DNA from: CAHJWO01 sp964245885 | GTDB taxonomy: Bacteria > Verrucomicrobiota > Verrucomicrobiia > Chthoniobacterales > SZAS-18 | Assembly: GCA_964245885.1 (NCBI GenBank) | Contig: CAXTOX010000003.1 | Location: forward strand, 14,372-78,371 | Direction of reading: 5' to 3' | DNA: 64,000 nt | In this document: piece after piece, positions 45,005-52,920 of the stretch | Layout of the letters: each line of letters opens with the position of its first letter | Numbering within the stretch: the first letter of the stretch is position 1 | The notes under the pieces: model-generated | Database searches by the model: none | Seen by the model: the letters and a program-made list of their open reading frames with translations, nothing else | Told to the model about the DNA's origin: nothing | Position numbers and translations under genes: made by a program

Positions 45005-45283
45005 ATGGGACGTTCACTGAAAAAAGGCCCGTTCGTCGTGGCTCACCTGCTGGAGAAAGTTGACAAGATGAACGCCGGTGGCGGTCGCAAGCCGATCAAA
45101 ACCTGGGCGCGCGCGTCGATGATCATTCCTGATTTTGTCGGCCACACTTTTCTGGTTCACAACGGCAAAATTTTCAACAGCGTGTTCGTCACCGAGAACA
45201 TGGTCGGCCACAAGCTGGGCGAGTTTTCGCCGACGCGCACCTTCAAGAAGCACGGCGCGCACACCGCCAAGGTCACCAAGTAG
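45005..45283 (+). CDS. rpsS: 30S ribosomal protein S19
   Basis: 92 aa. MGRSLKKGPFVVAHLLEKVDK and KTWARASMIIPDFVGHTFLVHNGKIFNSVFVTENMVGHKLGEFSPTRTFKKH are S19. Normally followed directly by rplV, but here an exported coiled-coil gene intervenes 23 bp later. Confidence 0.98.
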   Translation: MGRSLKKGPFVVAHLLEKVDKMNAGGGRKPIKTWARASMIIPDFVGHTFLVHNGKIFNSVFVTENMVGHKLGEFSPTRTFKKHGAHTAKVTK

Positions 45284-45306
45284 CCCTTCATTCTACAAAC
45301 TACTTT

Positions 45307-46191
45307 ATGCGTGGGTCCGCGTGGCGGCTCGCGGTGGCCGTCCTCGGCTCGGTGGGAGTCATCATCTCCCCGACCGCGAGCGGCCAGCAAGGACCCACTG
45401 TCCGGGTCGCCTCGGCGTCCGGCGGACAAACTCAACCCTCGCTCTCCGTCACCACGAGTGGCGAGCCAGGCGACCAGCCAGCTAACCTCAAACTACAACT
45501 CAAGGAAACCCAAGACCGGTTGCACGCTTACGAAGCGGAAAACGAAGCCCTGCGCCGGCGCAATGATACGAACAAGGAGACGATCCATGCCCTCACCGAA
45601 AGTTTGGCGGTAGCCAACGCGGAGTGTGAGGTGTTCCGTCGCAAATTCGGAGAACAGACCCTGCGGATGGAGGCACTCGGCCTCGCCGCAGTCGGAGACA
45701 ACAAGGAGGCCCTCGAACAACGGCTCCTCCAAGCCGTGCGCGATCTGGCGCTCGTCCGGGACGAAAAGGACGTGCTTGCCGAACGCCTCGTGGCTCTCTC
45801 CGAATCGGTCATGCTCTACATGAAGACGGCTAGCGGCAGCGACCCCAAGCTGCGGATGGAGATCGAGGGCCAACTGCGCGAAGCGAACAAGTCCGTGGAC
45901 GAGGCGGCTGCCAAGGATGCCGGCCCGAACGCGGACGCTTCGGCTGATCTGTCCAACGGGCGGGTATTGAGCTTCAAGGAAGAATACTCGCTGATCGTCG
46001 TCAACCTGGGTGGTCGTGCCGGTGTGAAGGTCGGGACTCCGTTCCTGATCACGCGCGATGGCAAACTGGTGGCAAGAGCGAGGGTCATCGACGTTCGGGA
46101 TCGTTACAGCGGAGCCATCATCGAGGAATACAACTCACCGACGGAGAAGGTGAAGGTCGGCGACCAGATGCACGTCAACTTTCAATCTTGA
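45307..46191 (+). CDS. exported coiled-coil protein inserted in the S10 operon
   Basis: 294 aa, no named family recognised. Signal peptide WRLAVAVLGSVGVIISPTASGQ. Residues 55-200 are heptad-rich coiled coil (LKLQLKETQDRLHAYEAENEALRRRND…). The C-terminal 75 residues form a small beta domain, NGRVLSFKEEYSLIVVNLGGRAGVKVGTPFLITRDGKLVARARVIDVRD, resembling the FlgT C-terminal or similar SH3-like periplasmic domains. Lies between rpsS and rplV in the same orientation with spacers of 23 and 54 bp, so it is co-expressed with ribosomal proteins although its signal sends it to the envelope. Confidence 0.75.
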   Translation: MRGSAWRLAVAVLGSVGVIISPTASGQQGPTVRVASASGGQTQPSLSVTTSGEPGDQPANLKLQLKETQDRLHAYEAENEALRRRNDTNKETIHALTESLAVANAECEVFRRKFGEQTLRMEALGLAAVGDNKEALEQRLLQAVRDLALVRDEKDVLAERLVALSESVMLYMKTASGSDPKLRMEIEGQLREANKSVDEAAAKDAGPNADASADLSNGRVLSFKEEYSLIVVNLGGRAGVKVGTPFLITRDGKLVARARVIDVRDRYSGAIIEEYNSPTEKVKVGDQMHVNFQS

Positions 46192-46245
46192 GTGGGACGG
46201 ACGACGGAAACAGATTTCAAGACAGGCAACACGAAAGACAAGTTT

Positions 46246-46836
46246 ATGGAAGTTCTATCGGTTTATCGCGGAGCGCGGATCTCGGCCTTCAAGGCCCGGG
46301 AGTTGACGCGTGAAATTCAGGGCCTCGGCGCTTCGGCGGCGTTGGACCTGATTGCCTTCAGCCCGAAAAAGGCGGCGCTCATGGTGGGCAAGACCCTCAA
46401 GAGCGCCATCGCCAACGCGGAAAACAACAACGAACTGAAGGTCGACACCCTCGTGGTCAAAGAGGCCACGGTGGGCGAGGGACCGACGATGAAGCGCAGC
46501 AAGTCACGCGCTCGTGGCAGTTCCAGCCAGATTCGCAAGCGCACGGCGCACATCCGCATCGTGCTCAGCGACGAGATCGAACTTCCGCAACGCAAAAGTG
46601 CTTCCAAGAAGACGGCCGGTGCGAAGAAGAAAGTCGCTGTGCCCGCCGCCAGCAAGCCCGCTGCCTCCAAACCACCGGAAAAGGCGGAACAGATTCCCGC
46701 GACCGAGGCTCCGAAGGGTGTCGTCGATGTCGAAACCGAAACGAAAGCTCAGCCCGCCACCCAGGAAGACATGGGACCGGGTGAGACCCACGCACCCGAG
46801 AAGTTGAGTTCCGACGAGGACACCACCAAGGATTGA
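46246..46836 (+). CDS. rplV: 50S ribosomal protein L22 with long C-terminal extension
   Basis: 196 aa from ATG 46246. Residues 1-110 are L22: YRGARISAFKARELTREIQGL, LDLIAFSPKKAALMVGKTLKSAIANAENN, GPTMKRSKSRARGSSSQIRKRTAHIRIVL. The remaining 85 residues are a Lys/Ala/Pro then Glu/Asp-rich tail, absent from the usual 110-aa protein. A GTG 54 bp upstream is rejected because it adds unrelated sequence. Confidence 0.94.
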   Translation: MEVLSVYRGARISAFKARELTREIQGLGASAALDLIAFSPKKAALMVGKTLKSAIANAENNNELKVDTLVVKEATVGEGPTMKRSKSRARGSSSQIRKRTAHIRIVLSDEIELPQRKSASKKTAGAKKKVAVPAASKPAASKPPEKAEQIPATEAPKGVVDVETETKAQPATQEDMGPGETHAPEKLSSDEDTTKD

Positions 46837-46873
46837 TCCCCGTTCCCCTGCCACCGCTTACCGCCTAATTTTT

Positions 46874-47740
46874 ATGGGACAGAAAGTCAACCCAACCGGG
46901 TATCGCCTCGCATTGACCAAAGACTGGCGTTCGCGCTGGTACGCCAACCCGAAGGAGTATCCGGAATTCCTGCACAAGGACATCGAGATCCGTGCTTACG
47001 TGAAGAAAAAGCTCCAAAGCGCGGCGGTGGCTCGCATCGTCATCGAACGCGCCTGGAACAGCCTGCGCGTGACGATCTTCACCGCCCGCCCTGGGATCGT
47101 CATTGGCCGCAAGGGCGCGGAAATCGAGAAGATGACCGAGGACATCTCCCGGATGAGCGGTGGCAAATCCGTCAAGATCGACATCCAGGAGATCAAGACG
47201 CCGGAACTCGAAGCGCAACTCGTCGCCGAAAACATCGCGCTCCAGTTGGAGCGCCGCATCTCGTTCCGTCGTGCGATGAAGAAAGCAGTCCAGCAGACGA
47301 TGGACTTCGGCGCGCAAGGCATCAAGCTGCGCGTCGCCGGTCGTTTGAACGGCGCGGAAATCTCCCGTGCGGAACTGACACGCGACGGCAAGACCCCGTT
47401 GCACACGCTCCGCGCGCACATCGACTACGGGTTCCACGAGGCGAACACCCTCTACGGAAAAATCGGCGTCAAATGCTGGATCTGTAAAACCGATCCTGCC
47501 GCCAGCTTCAGCCAGCCCGAGGGCGCGGCTGCCGACGCGGCCCGCGACCGCGGCGGACGCCGTGGCGACCGTGGCCCGCGCCGCGACAGCGGCCCACGTC
47601 GTGACAGCCCCGGCGGCACGCCGTCCGGCGGCACGCCGTCCGGCGGCGAAACCGTCGCGCACACCGAAACCGCCGCGAACACGTCGGGAGCTAGCAGCAC
47701 CCCGGCACCCGAAGTATCCGGTGCATTTGGTGCACAGTAA
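46874..47740 (+). CDS. rpsC: 30S ribosomal protein S3 with Arg/Gly-rich tail
   Basis: 288 aa. GQKVNPTGYRLALTKDWRSRWYANPKEY, KH domain with ARPGIVIGRKGAEIEKM, and RVAGRLNGAEISRAELTRDGKTPLHTLRAHIDYGF are S3. After residue 215 an added tail of about 70 residues has RGGRRGDRGPRRDSGPRRDS repeats, then Thr/Ala/Ser-rich sequence, possibly RNA-binding. Confidence 0.97.
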   Translation: MGQKVNPTGYRLALTKDWRSRWYANPKEYPEFLHKDIEIRAYVKKKLQSAAVARIVIERAWNSLRVTIFTARPGIVIGRKGAEIEKMTEDISRMSGGKSVKIDIQEIKTPELEAQLVAENIALQLERRISFRRAMKKAVQQTMDFGAQGIKLRVAGRLNGAEISRAELTRDGKTPLHTLRAHIDYGFHEANTLYGKIGVKCWICKTDPAASFSQPEGAAADAARDRGGRRGDRGPRRDSGPRRDSPGGTPSGGTPSGGETVAHTETAANTSGASSTPAPEVSGAFGAQ

Positions 47741-47781
47741 CTTTCTATCTTCCCATCCTCTCACCCAAGGAGACCTGACTT

Positions 47782-48276
47782 ATGCCATTGATGCCCAAGA
47801 GAGTGAAGTATCGCAAGACCCAGCGCGGGACGCGCGCGGGAACGGCGACCCGCAACGTCCGGATCGCTTTCGGCGAATACGCCCTGCAAACCCTGGAGCG
47901 TGGCTGGATCACCAATACACAGATTGAAGCCGCCCGCGTTGCGTTGACCCGTAACATGAAGCGCAAGGGCAAGCTGTGGATCAAGATTTTCCCCGATAAA
48001 TCCGTGACCGCCCGCCCGCCCGAGACCCGCATGGGTAAGGGCAAGGGTCAGCCCGAGTACTGGGTGGCCGTGGTGCGTCCCGGCAACATCTTGTTCGAGA
48101 TGGACGGCATCCCGGAGTCGGTGGCGCGCGAGTCCCTGCGTCTCGCGGCCGACAAGCTGCCGTTGCGCACCAAGTTTTTGACGCGCCACCATGCCGCCCC
48201 GCCCATCAAGGGAGATACCGGCGAGTTGAAGATCGCTAACGATCATCAGCCACAGGCTCAGCCTGCGGCAGCCTGA
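47782..48276 (+). CDS. rplP: 50S ribosomal protein L16
   Basis: 164 aa. LMPKRVKYRKTQRGTRAGTATRNVRIAFGEYALQTLERGWITNTQIEAARVALTR and GKGKGQPEYWVAVVRPGNILFEMDG are L16. AAGGAG sits 9 bases before ATG 47782, supporting this start over the ATG three codons later. The C-terminus is about 20 residues longer than usual (GDTGELKIANDHQPQAQ). Confidence 0.97.
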   Translation: MPLMPKRVKYRKTQRGTRAGTATRNVRIAFGEYALQTLERGWITNTQIEAARVALTRNMKRKGKLWIKIFPDKSVTARPPETRMGKGKGQPEYWVAVVRPGNILFEMDGIPESVARESLRLAADKLPLRTKFLTRHHAAPPIKGDTGELKIANDHQPQAQPAAA

Positions 48277-48303
48277 TAGTTTTTGAGGAGAGGAAAACGT
48301 TTT

Positions 48304-48513
48304 ATGAAGATCAAGGAAATCCGCGAACTGAGCAGCGAAGAGCTATCGGGCCGCAAGCGCGAGTTGCGCCAGGAAGTATTCAACCTGCGCCTCCAGCAAG
48401 CCAGCGGCCAGATGGAGAAGCCCAGCCGCCTGAAGGACATCCGCAAAGAAGTCGCCCGCCTCGAAACCATTCTCTCCGAGCGCGCCAATAAGAAGGCCAC
48501 TGCCACGGCCTAA
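48304..48513 (+). CDS. rpmC: 50S ribosomal protein L29
   Basis: 69 aa from ATG 48304, preceded by GAGGAGAGG. KIKEIRELSSEELSGRKRELRQEVFNLRLQQASGQ and IRKEVARLETILSER are the two L29 helices. An upstream start adds seven residues of the ribosome-binding region and is rejected. Confidence 0.95.
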   Translation: MKIKEIRELSSEELSGRKRELRQEVFNLRLQQASGQMEKPSRLKDIRKEVARLETILSERANKKATATA

Positions 48514-48525
48514 CGCCACGACCCC

Positions 48526-48843
48526 ATGAGCGACACTCCCACCACCACTGAAACGTCTTCTCCGCCCGCAACTGCCGAGGCTGGCACGGAGACCAAGACC
48601 CGCGGCCTGCGCAAGACACGCGTCGGCGTGGTCGTTTCCAACAAGATGGCCAAGACGGCGGTGATCGAAACGGTCACCCGCGTCCCGCATCCGAAATTCC
48701 GCAAGATCATCAAGCAGAGCAAGAAGTTTTACGCGCACGACGAGGAGAGCAAGGCGCAGGTCGGCGACCTCGTGCGGATCATCGAAACCCGCCCGCTGAG
48801 CAAGCTCAAGCGCTGGCGCTTGGTCGAGGTTCTCAAACACTGA
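48526..48843 (+). CDS. rpsQ: 30S ribosomal protein S17 with N-terminal extension
   Basis: 105 aa. GLRKTRVGVVVSNKMAKTAVIETVTRVPHPKFRKIIKQSKKFYAHDEES is S17; the first 26 residues are a Thr/Pro/Glu-rich extension not found in the usual 85-aa protein. 12 bp after rpmC. Confidence 0.95.
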   Translation: MSDTPTTTETSSPPATAEAGTETKTRGLRKTRVGVVVSNKMAKTAVIETVTRVPHPKFRKIIKQSKKFYAHDEESKAQVGDLVRIIETRPLSKLKRWRLVEVLKH

Positions 48844-48907
48844 TTTGCCTGCAACGTAGCGGCCGGGTTTTCCGACCGTCTGCTCACTTTAAGAGAAGGA
48901 CTATTAT

Positions 48908-49273
48908 ATGCTCCAGATTCGTACTCGCATAGATGTCGCCGACAACTCCGGCGCGCGCATGGCGACGATGATTGGCGTCATCGGCAAAGCCACCATGACC
49001 GCTGGCGTCGGTGACGTGATCACGGCCAACGTGAAGGAAGCCACCCCCGGCGGCACGGTCAAGAAAGGCGATGTGGTGCGCGCGGTCATCGTGCGGACCA
49101 AGCAGCCCATCAAACGGCCCGACGGCAGTTACCTGCGCTTCGACAACAACGCCATCGTCATCATCGACAAGGACCTGAATCCGCGCGGCACTCGCATCTT
49201 CGGGCCTGTCGCCCGTGAACTGCGCGAGCGCAACTTCATGAAAATCGTGTCCCTCGCCCCGGAGGTGCTCTAA
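48908..49273 (+). CDS. rplN: 50S ribosomal protein L14
   Basis: 121 aa. MLQIRTRIDVADNSGARMATMIGVIG and GPVARELRERNFMKIVSLAPEVL are L14. AAGGA precedes the ATG by 8 bases. Standard length. Confidence 0.98.
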   Translation: MLQIRTRIDVADNSGARMATMIGVIGKATMTAGVGDVITANVKEATPGGTVKKGDVVRAVIVRTKQPIKRPDGSYLRFDNNAIVIIDKDLNPRGTRIFGPVARELRERNFMKIVSLAPEVL

Positions 49274-49277
49274 CGCC

Positions 49278-49565
49278 ATGATCTCTGCTTCCCGTAAGAA
49301 AACCCACGTCAAGAAAGGTGATCAGGTCACGGTCATCGCCGGCAACTCCAAGGGCGAAAGCGGCCGGGTGCTCCAGGTTCTCGTGAAGAAGGACCGGGTA
49401 ATCGTCGAAGGCGTTCACAAGATCAAGAAGCACGCGCAGAAGACCCAGGACCGTCCTCAAGGTGGCATCATTGAGCGCGAAGGCCCGATCCACATCTCGA
49501 ACGTCAAGCTCATCGAAAAAGCGCCCGTCGAGGAAAAGAAGGCAGACAAAAAAGCCAAGAAGTAG
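49278..49565 (+). CDS. rplX: 50S ribosomal protein L24
   Basis: 95 aa. KTHVKKGDQVTVIAGNSKGESGRVLQVLVKKDRVIVEGVHKIKKHAQKTQDRPQGGIIEREGPIHISNVKLI carries the KOW motif of L24. Starts 4 bp after rplN. An internal promoter follows its stop. Confidence 0.97.
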   Translation: MISASRKKTHVKKGDQVTVIAGNSKGESGRVLQVLVKKDRVIVEGVHKIKKHAQKTQDRPQGGIIEREGPIHISNVKLIEKAPVEEKKADKKAKK

Positions 49566-49607
49566 TCGCAGACGCTTTTCCCATCTTACAAAGCGCGAAG
49601 AAAGCTT

Positions 49608-49635
49608 TTGACTCTTCACCGAAAAAGGGCAGATT
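49608..49635 (+). promoter_or_regulatory. internal promoter upstream of rplE
   Basis: TTGACT (49608-49613), 16-bp spacer, CAGATT (49630-49635). The -10 context CAGATTGCCCGC matches the rpsL promoter (TAGATTGCTCGC) and the spacer length is the same. It lies in the unusually long 119-bp rplX-rplE spacer. Confidence 0.5.
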
Positions 49636-49684
49636 GCCCGCCCCACCGACCGTGGCCGGTTGATAGTCGGCCGCAACCCGTTTT

Positions 49685-50242
49685 ATGGAAGTCGAACTTT
49701 ACAAAGAATACAAGGATCAGGTCGTGCCCGCTCTCAAGGAGAAGCACGGCTACAAGAACGTCCACCAGATTCCCAGGCTGGAGAAGGTGGTCATCAATGC
49801 CTGCGTCGGCTCCTCTCCCGACGTGAAGGCCGCGCTCGAAGAAGCGAAGAAGGAACTGACGACCATCACTGGCCAGAAGCCGATGGAGACGCGAGCCAAG
49901 AAGAGCATAGCGAACTTCAAACTACGCGAGAACCAGGCCATTGGTGCCAAGGTGACTCTCCGTGGCGCGACCATGTACGAGTTTCTGGAGCGTCTGATCA
50001 AGACGGCGCTGCCGCGCATCCGCGACTTCCGCGGGGTGAGTCCGCGCGCGTTCGACGGCCAGGGAAATTACACCCTCGGTGTCAGCGATCAGTCCATCTT
50101 CCCCGAGATCGAACTCGACAAGATCCAGCGCAACATCGGGTTCGATGTGACCATCGTCACCAGCACCCGCACGAACGAGGAAGCCAAGTCGCTCTTGAGC
50201 GAACTCGGTATGCCCTTCAGCGACCGCAAGAAAGCCGCCTAA
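49685..50242 (+). CDS. rplE: 50S ribosomal protein L5
   Basis: 185 aa. YKNVHQIPRLEKVVINACVG, TGQKPMETRAKKSIANFKLRENQAIGAKVTLRG and FPEIELDKIQRNIGFDVTIVTSTRTNEEAKSLL are L5, the 5S rRNA-binding protein. The usual next gene rpsN is absent; rpsH starts 11 bp later. Confidence 0.98.
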   Translation: MEVELYKEYKDQVVPALKEKHGYKNVHQIPRLEKVVINACVGSSPDVKAALEEAKKELTTITGQKPMETRAKKSIANFKLRENQAIGAKVTLRGATMYEFLERLIKTALPRIRDFRGVSPRAFDGQGNYTLGVSDQSIFPEIELDKIQRNIGFDVTIVTSTRTNEEAKSLLSELGMPFSDRKKAA

Positions 50243-50253
50243 TTTTCGTCCCC

Positions 50254-50652
50254 ATGAGTGCTCTGACTGATCCTATCTCCGATTTTTTGACGCGGCTGCG
50301 CAACGCAACCCGTGCTCAGAAGCACGAACTTTCTCTGCCGTTCTCGACCATCAAGAACGACATGGCCCGCGTGCTCAAACAGGAAGGCTACATCGCCGAT
50401 TTCGCTGTGGAAGGCGACGGCGCGACGAAGTCGATCAAGGTGACGACGAGATTCGTCGAGCAAACCTCGGCCATCAACGGCCTCAAGCGCGTCAGCCGAC
50501 CCGGTCTGCGCCGGTACGTCGGGGCGGGGGAGATCCCCCGGGTGCGCGGTGGCCAGGGCATCGCGATTCTCTCCACGCCGCGCGGCGTGTTGAGCGGGCG
50601 CGAAGCTAAGCGCCAGAACGTCGGCGGCGAACTGCTCGCCTACGTTTACTAA
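50254..50652 (+). CDS. rpsH: 30S ribosomal protein S8
   Basis: 132 aa from ATG 50254. TDPISDFLTRLRNATRAQKHELSLPFSTIKNDMARVLKQEGYI and GIAILSTPRGVLSGREAKRQNVGGELLAYVY are S8. It is contained in a longer open frame starting upstream in rplE, which is a shadow. Confidence 0.98.
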   Translation: MSALTDPISDFLTRLRNATRAQKHELSLPFSTIKNDMARVLKQEGYIADFAVEGDGATKSIKVTTRFVEQTSAINGLKRVSRPGLRRYVGAGEIPRVRGGQGIAILSTPRGVLSGREAKRQNVGGELLAYVY

Positions 50653-50691
50653 CCTCCTTTTCAAACTCCAAGCCCAAGAAAACAGACTCCC

Positions 50692-51231
50692 ATGTCTCGG
50701 ATCGGCAACAAGAGCATCGACCTTCCCGACAAGGTCAAAGTCAACCTCGGCGACGGTGGCCTCGTCAACGTCGAAGGCCCCAAAGGCAAGCTGAGCTACA
50801 CGCTGCCACGCACGATCACCGCCAAGAGCGAAGGGGCGAAGTTCACCCTTTCCCGGCCGGACGACGAACGCGCCAACAAGGCTCTGCACGGGCTTGCCCG
50901 CAGCCTGGTGGCGAACATGGTCACAGGTGTCAGCACTGGCTACGTCAAAGACCTTGAAATTCAGGGCGTCGGTTTCAAGGCGGCGGTCCAGGGTGACAAG
51001 CTCAACCTGAGCTTGGGCAAGTCTCATCCGATCCTCTTCCCCATCCCGGCTGGCATCAAGGTGACCGTCACGGAGAACACCAAGGTGCGCGTCGAAGGGA
51101 TCGACAAACAGGTCGTTGGTCAGGCTGCGGCGAACATCCGTGGCTATTACCCGCCGGAGCCGTACAAAGGCAAGGGCGTACGCTACGCGGGCGAACAGGT
51201 CCAGCGCAAGGAAGGCAAGACGGTCCAGTAG
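50692..51231 (+). CDS. rplF: 50S ribosomal protein L6
   Basis: 179 aa. SRIGNKSIDLPDKVKVNL, the internal duplication and GQAAANIRGYYPPEPYKGKGVRYAGE are L6. Forms part of the factor-binding region near the sarcin-ricin loop. Confidence 0.98.
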   Translation: MSRIGNKSIDLPDKVKVNLGDGGLVNVEGPKGKLSYTLPRTITAKSEGAKFTLSRPDDERANKALHGLARSLVANMVTGVSTGYVKDLEIQGVGFKAAVQGDKLNLSLGKSHPILFPIPAGIKVTVTENTKVRVEGIDKQVVGQAAANIRGYYPPEPYKGKGVRYAGEQVQRKEGKTVQ

Positions 51232-51279
51232 TCCGTTCGCCTCGGTTCTTCATTTCTTACTCCTTTACCTTTCCGTCGT

Positions 51280-51645
51280 ATGGCCAAAGCCGACCGCCGC
51301 ATCATTCGCAACCGCATCCACAAGCGTATCCGCAAAAAACTCAGCGGCACGCCCGAACGTCCCCGTCTGAGCGTGTTCTTCTCGGGTCGCCACGTGTACG
51401 CGCAGATCATTGAGGACATTGCGGGCAAGACCCTCGCGGCCGTGAACACGACAGAAGCCAAGTTCCGCGAGGACAAGGCTAGTCGTGCCAACAAGGAGAC
51501 GGCCGAGAAGGTCGGTTCCCTCATCGCCGAACGCGCCAAGGAAAAGAACGTCAGCCGCGTGGTTTTCGACCGTGGCGGCGCGCAGTATCACGGCAAGATC
51601 AAGGCTCTCGCCGATGCGGCGAGGGCGGCCGGTCTCGATTTCTAA
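51280..51645 (+). CDS. rplR: 50S ribosomal protein L18
   Basis: 121 aa. RNRIHKRIRKKLSGTPERPRLSVFFSGRHVYAQIIEDIAGKTLAAVNT and VVFDRGGAQYHGKIKALADAARAAGLDF are L18, a 5S rRNA-binding protein. Confidence 0.98.
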   Translation: MAKADRRIIRNRIHKRIRKKLSGTPERPRLSVFFSGRHVYAQIIEDIAGKTLAAVNTTEAKFREDKASRANKETAEKVGSLIAERAKEKNVSRVVFDRGGAQYHGKIKALADAARAAGLDF

Positions 51646-51678
51646 CCTTCTACCTTTCTACTGACTCCCTTCCTCTTT

Positions 51679-52296
51679 ATGCCTCCTGGCCAACAATCCG
51701 GTGGCGGCAACCGCCGCAATGACCGTTCCCGCGACACCGACAACAGCCGCACGGCCGCGCGCGGCGAAACGACCGAGAAGGTCGTGTTCATCAACCGATG
51801 CGCGAAGGTCGTCAAGGGCGGACGCCGCTTCTCGTTCAGCGCGTTGATCGTCGCCGGTGACCATGATGGCAAGGTGGGTTGTGGTTTCGGCAAGGCCAAC
51901 GAGGTCGCCGAGGCGATCCGCAAGGCGTCCGAGTCCGCCCGCAAGGCGATGGTCAAGGTCGCTGTTCACCAGAACACGATCCCGCACGAGGTGTTGGGCG
52001 AGTACGGCGGCGGACGTGTGCTTCTGCGTCCCGCCTCGCCTGGAACCGGCGTGATCGCCGGCGGTGGCGTGCGTGCCGTCGTCGAGGCGGCGGGGATCAA
52101 GGATGTGCTGGCCAAGTCTCTCGGCTCGGGCAACCATGCCAACGTCGTCAAGGCGACCTTGGATGCGCTCAGCCAACTGCGCCTGCGCGACGAGGTGATG
52201 AAACTACGCGGCATTAAGATCCGTGGCGGCAGCGGCCCGGAAGGCAGCGCAGATATCCCGGTGTCCGGTGAGCCTCTGACGGTAGCGAACGCCTGA
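51679..52296 (+). CDS. rpsE: 30S ribosomal protein S5
   Basis: 205 aa. The double-stranded RNA-binding part EKVVFINRCAKVVKGGRRFSFSALIVAGDHDGKVGCGFGKA and RPASPGTGVIAGGGVRAVVEAAGIKDVLAKSLGS are S5. The first 33 residues are Gly/Asn/Arg-rich and the C-terminus is slightly long. The usual rpmD (L30) does not follow; rplO begins 23 bp later. Confidence 0.97.
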   Translation: MPPGQQSGGGNRRNDRSRDTDNSRTAARGETTEKVVFINRCAKVVKGGRRFSFSALIVAGDHDGKVGCGFGKANEVAEAIRKASESARKAMVKVAVHQNTIPHEVLGEYGGGRVLLRPASPGTGVIAGGGVRAVVEAAGIKDVLAKSLGSGNHANVVKATLDALSQLRLRDEVMKLRGIKIRGGSGPEGSADIPVSGEPLTVANA

Positions 52297-52319
52297 TCGG
52301 CGAATACCTCTTCTTTCTT

Positions 52320-52790
52320 ATGCGACTTCACGAACTCAAACCCAGGCCCGGCTCCAAACACCGGACCAAACGCCTCGGCTGCGGCGAGAGCAGCGGCCAC
52401 GGCAAGACGAGCGGCAAGGGCCACAAAGGTCAGAAGGCGCGTTCGGGCGGCAGCATCCGCCTCGGCTTCGAGGGCGGTCAGATGCCGCTCATCCGTCGCC
52501 TGCCGAAGCGCGGATTCAATAATACCCTCTTCAAGAAGAAGATTGCTGCCGTGAACCTCGATTTGCTCTCCGCCATGGAGATTGACGGCACGATCAACGA
52601 GACGGCGCTGCTCGAACACGGCCTCGTCCGTGGCCGCTACGACGGCATCAAGATCCTCGGCGGAGGCGACGTGACCAAGAAGCTGACGATTGAAGCCGAT
52701 TATGTCAGTGCATCCGCTCGCGAGAAGATCGAGGCGGCTGGCGGCACGGTGACCTTGCGCGGAAAAGCGACCGGCGCAGCAACGGCCTAA
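52320..52790 (+). CDS. rplO: 50S ribosomal protein L15
   Basis: 156 aa. MRLHELKPRPGSKHRTKRLGCGESSGHGKTSGKGHKGQKARSG and RLGFEGGQMPLIRRLPKRGF are L15. Late assembly protein. Followed by palindrome E and then secY. Confidence 0.98.
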   Translation: MRLHELKPRPGSKHRTKRLGCGESSGHGKTSGKGHKGQKARSGGSIRLGFEGGQMPLIRRLPKRGFNNTLFKKKIAAVNLDLLSAMEIDGTINETALLEHGLVRGRYDGIKILGGGDVTKKLTIEADYVSASAREKIEAAGGTVTLRGKATGAATA

Positions 52791-52812
52791 GTTTTCAGGC
52801 GAAGGCAGGACG

Positions 52813-52885
52813 CCGGAGGCAAAAGTTCAGAAGCTGTTTCTGAACTTTTGCATTTTGCATTCTGCCTTTTGCATTTTTCCTCCGG
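52813..52885. repeat. family E nested palindrome between rplO and secY
   Basis: Outer arms CCGGAGG (52813-52819) and CCTCCGG (52879-52885). Inside, a 14-bp perfect stem GCAAAAGTTCAGAA / TTCTGAACTTTTGC (52819-52851, 5-base loop) and GCATTTTGC-like repeats. No T-run directly after the stem, so not an ordinary terminator. Confidence 0.65.
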
Positions 52886-52920
52886 TTGCGCGTAGTTGAT
52901 CATCCATTTCGACCCCTGCC

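Noticed and set aside
50243..50253. Missed rpsN between rplE and rpsH, or rpmD between rpsE and rplO (52297-52319)
   Set aside because: Spacers are only 11 and 23 bp, too short for these genes.
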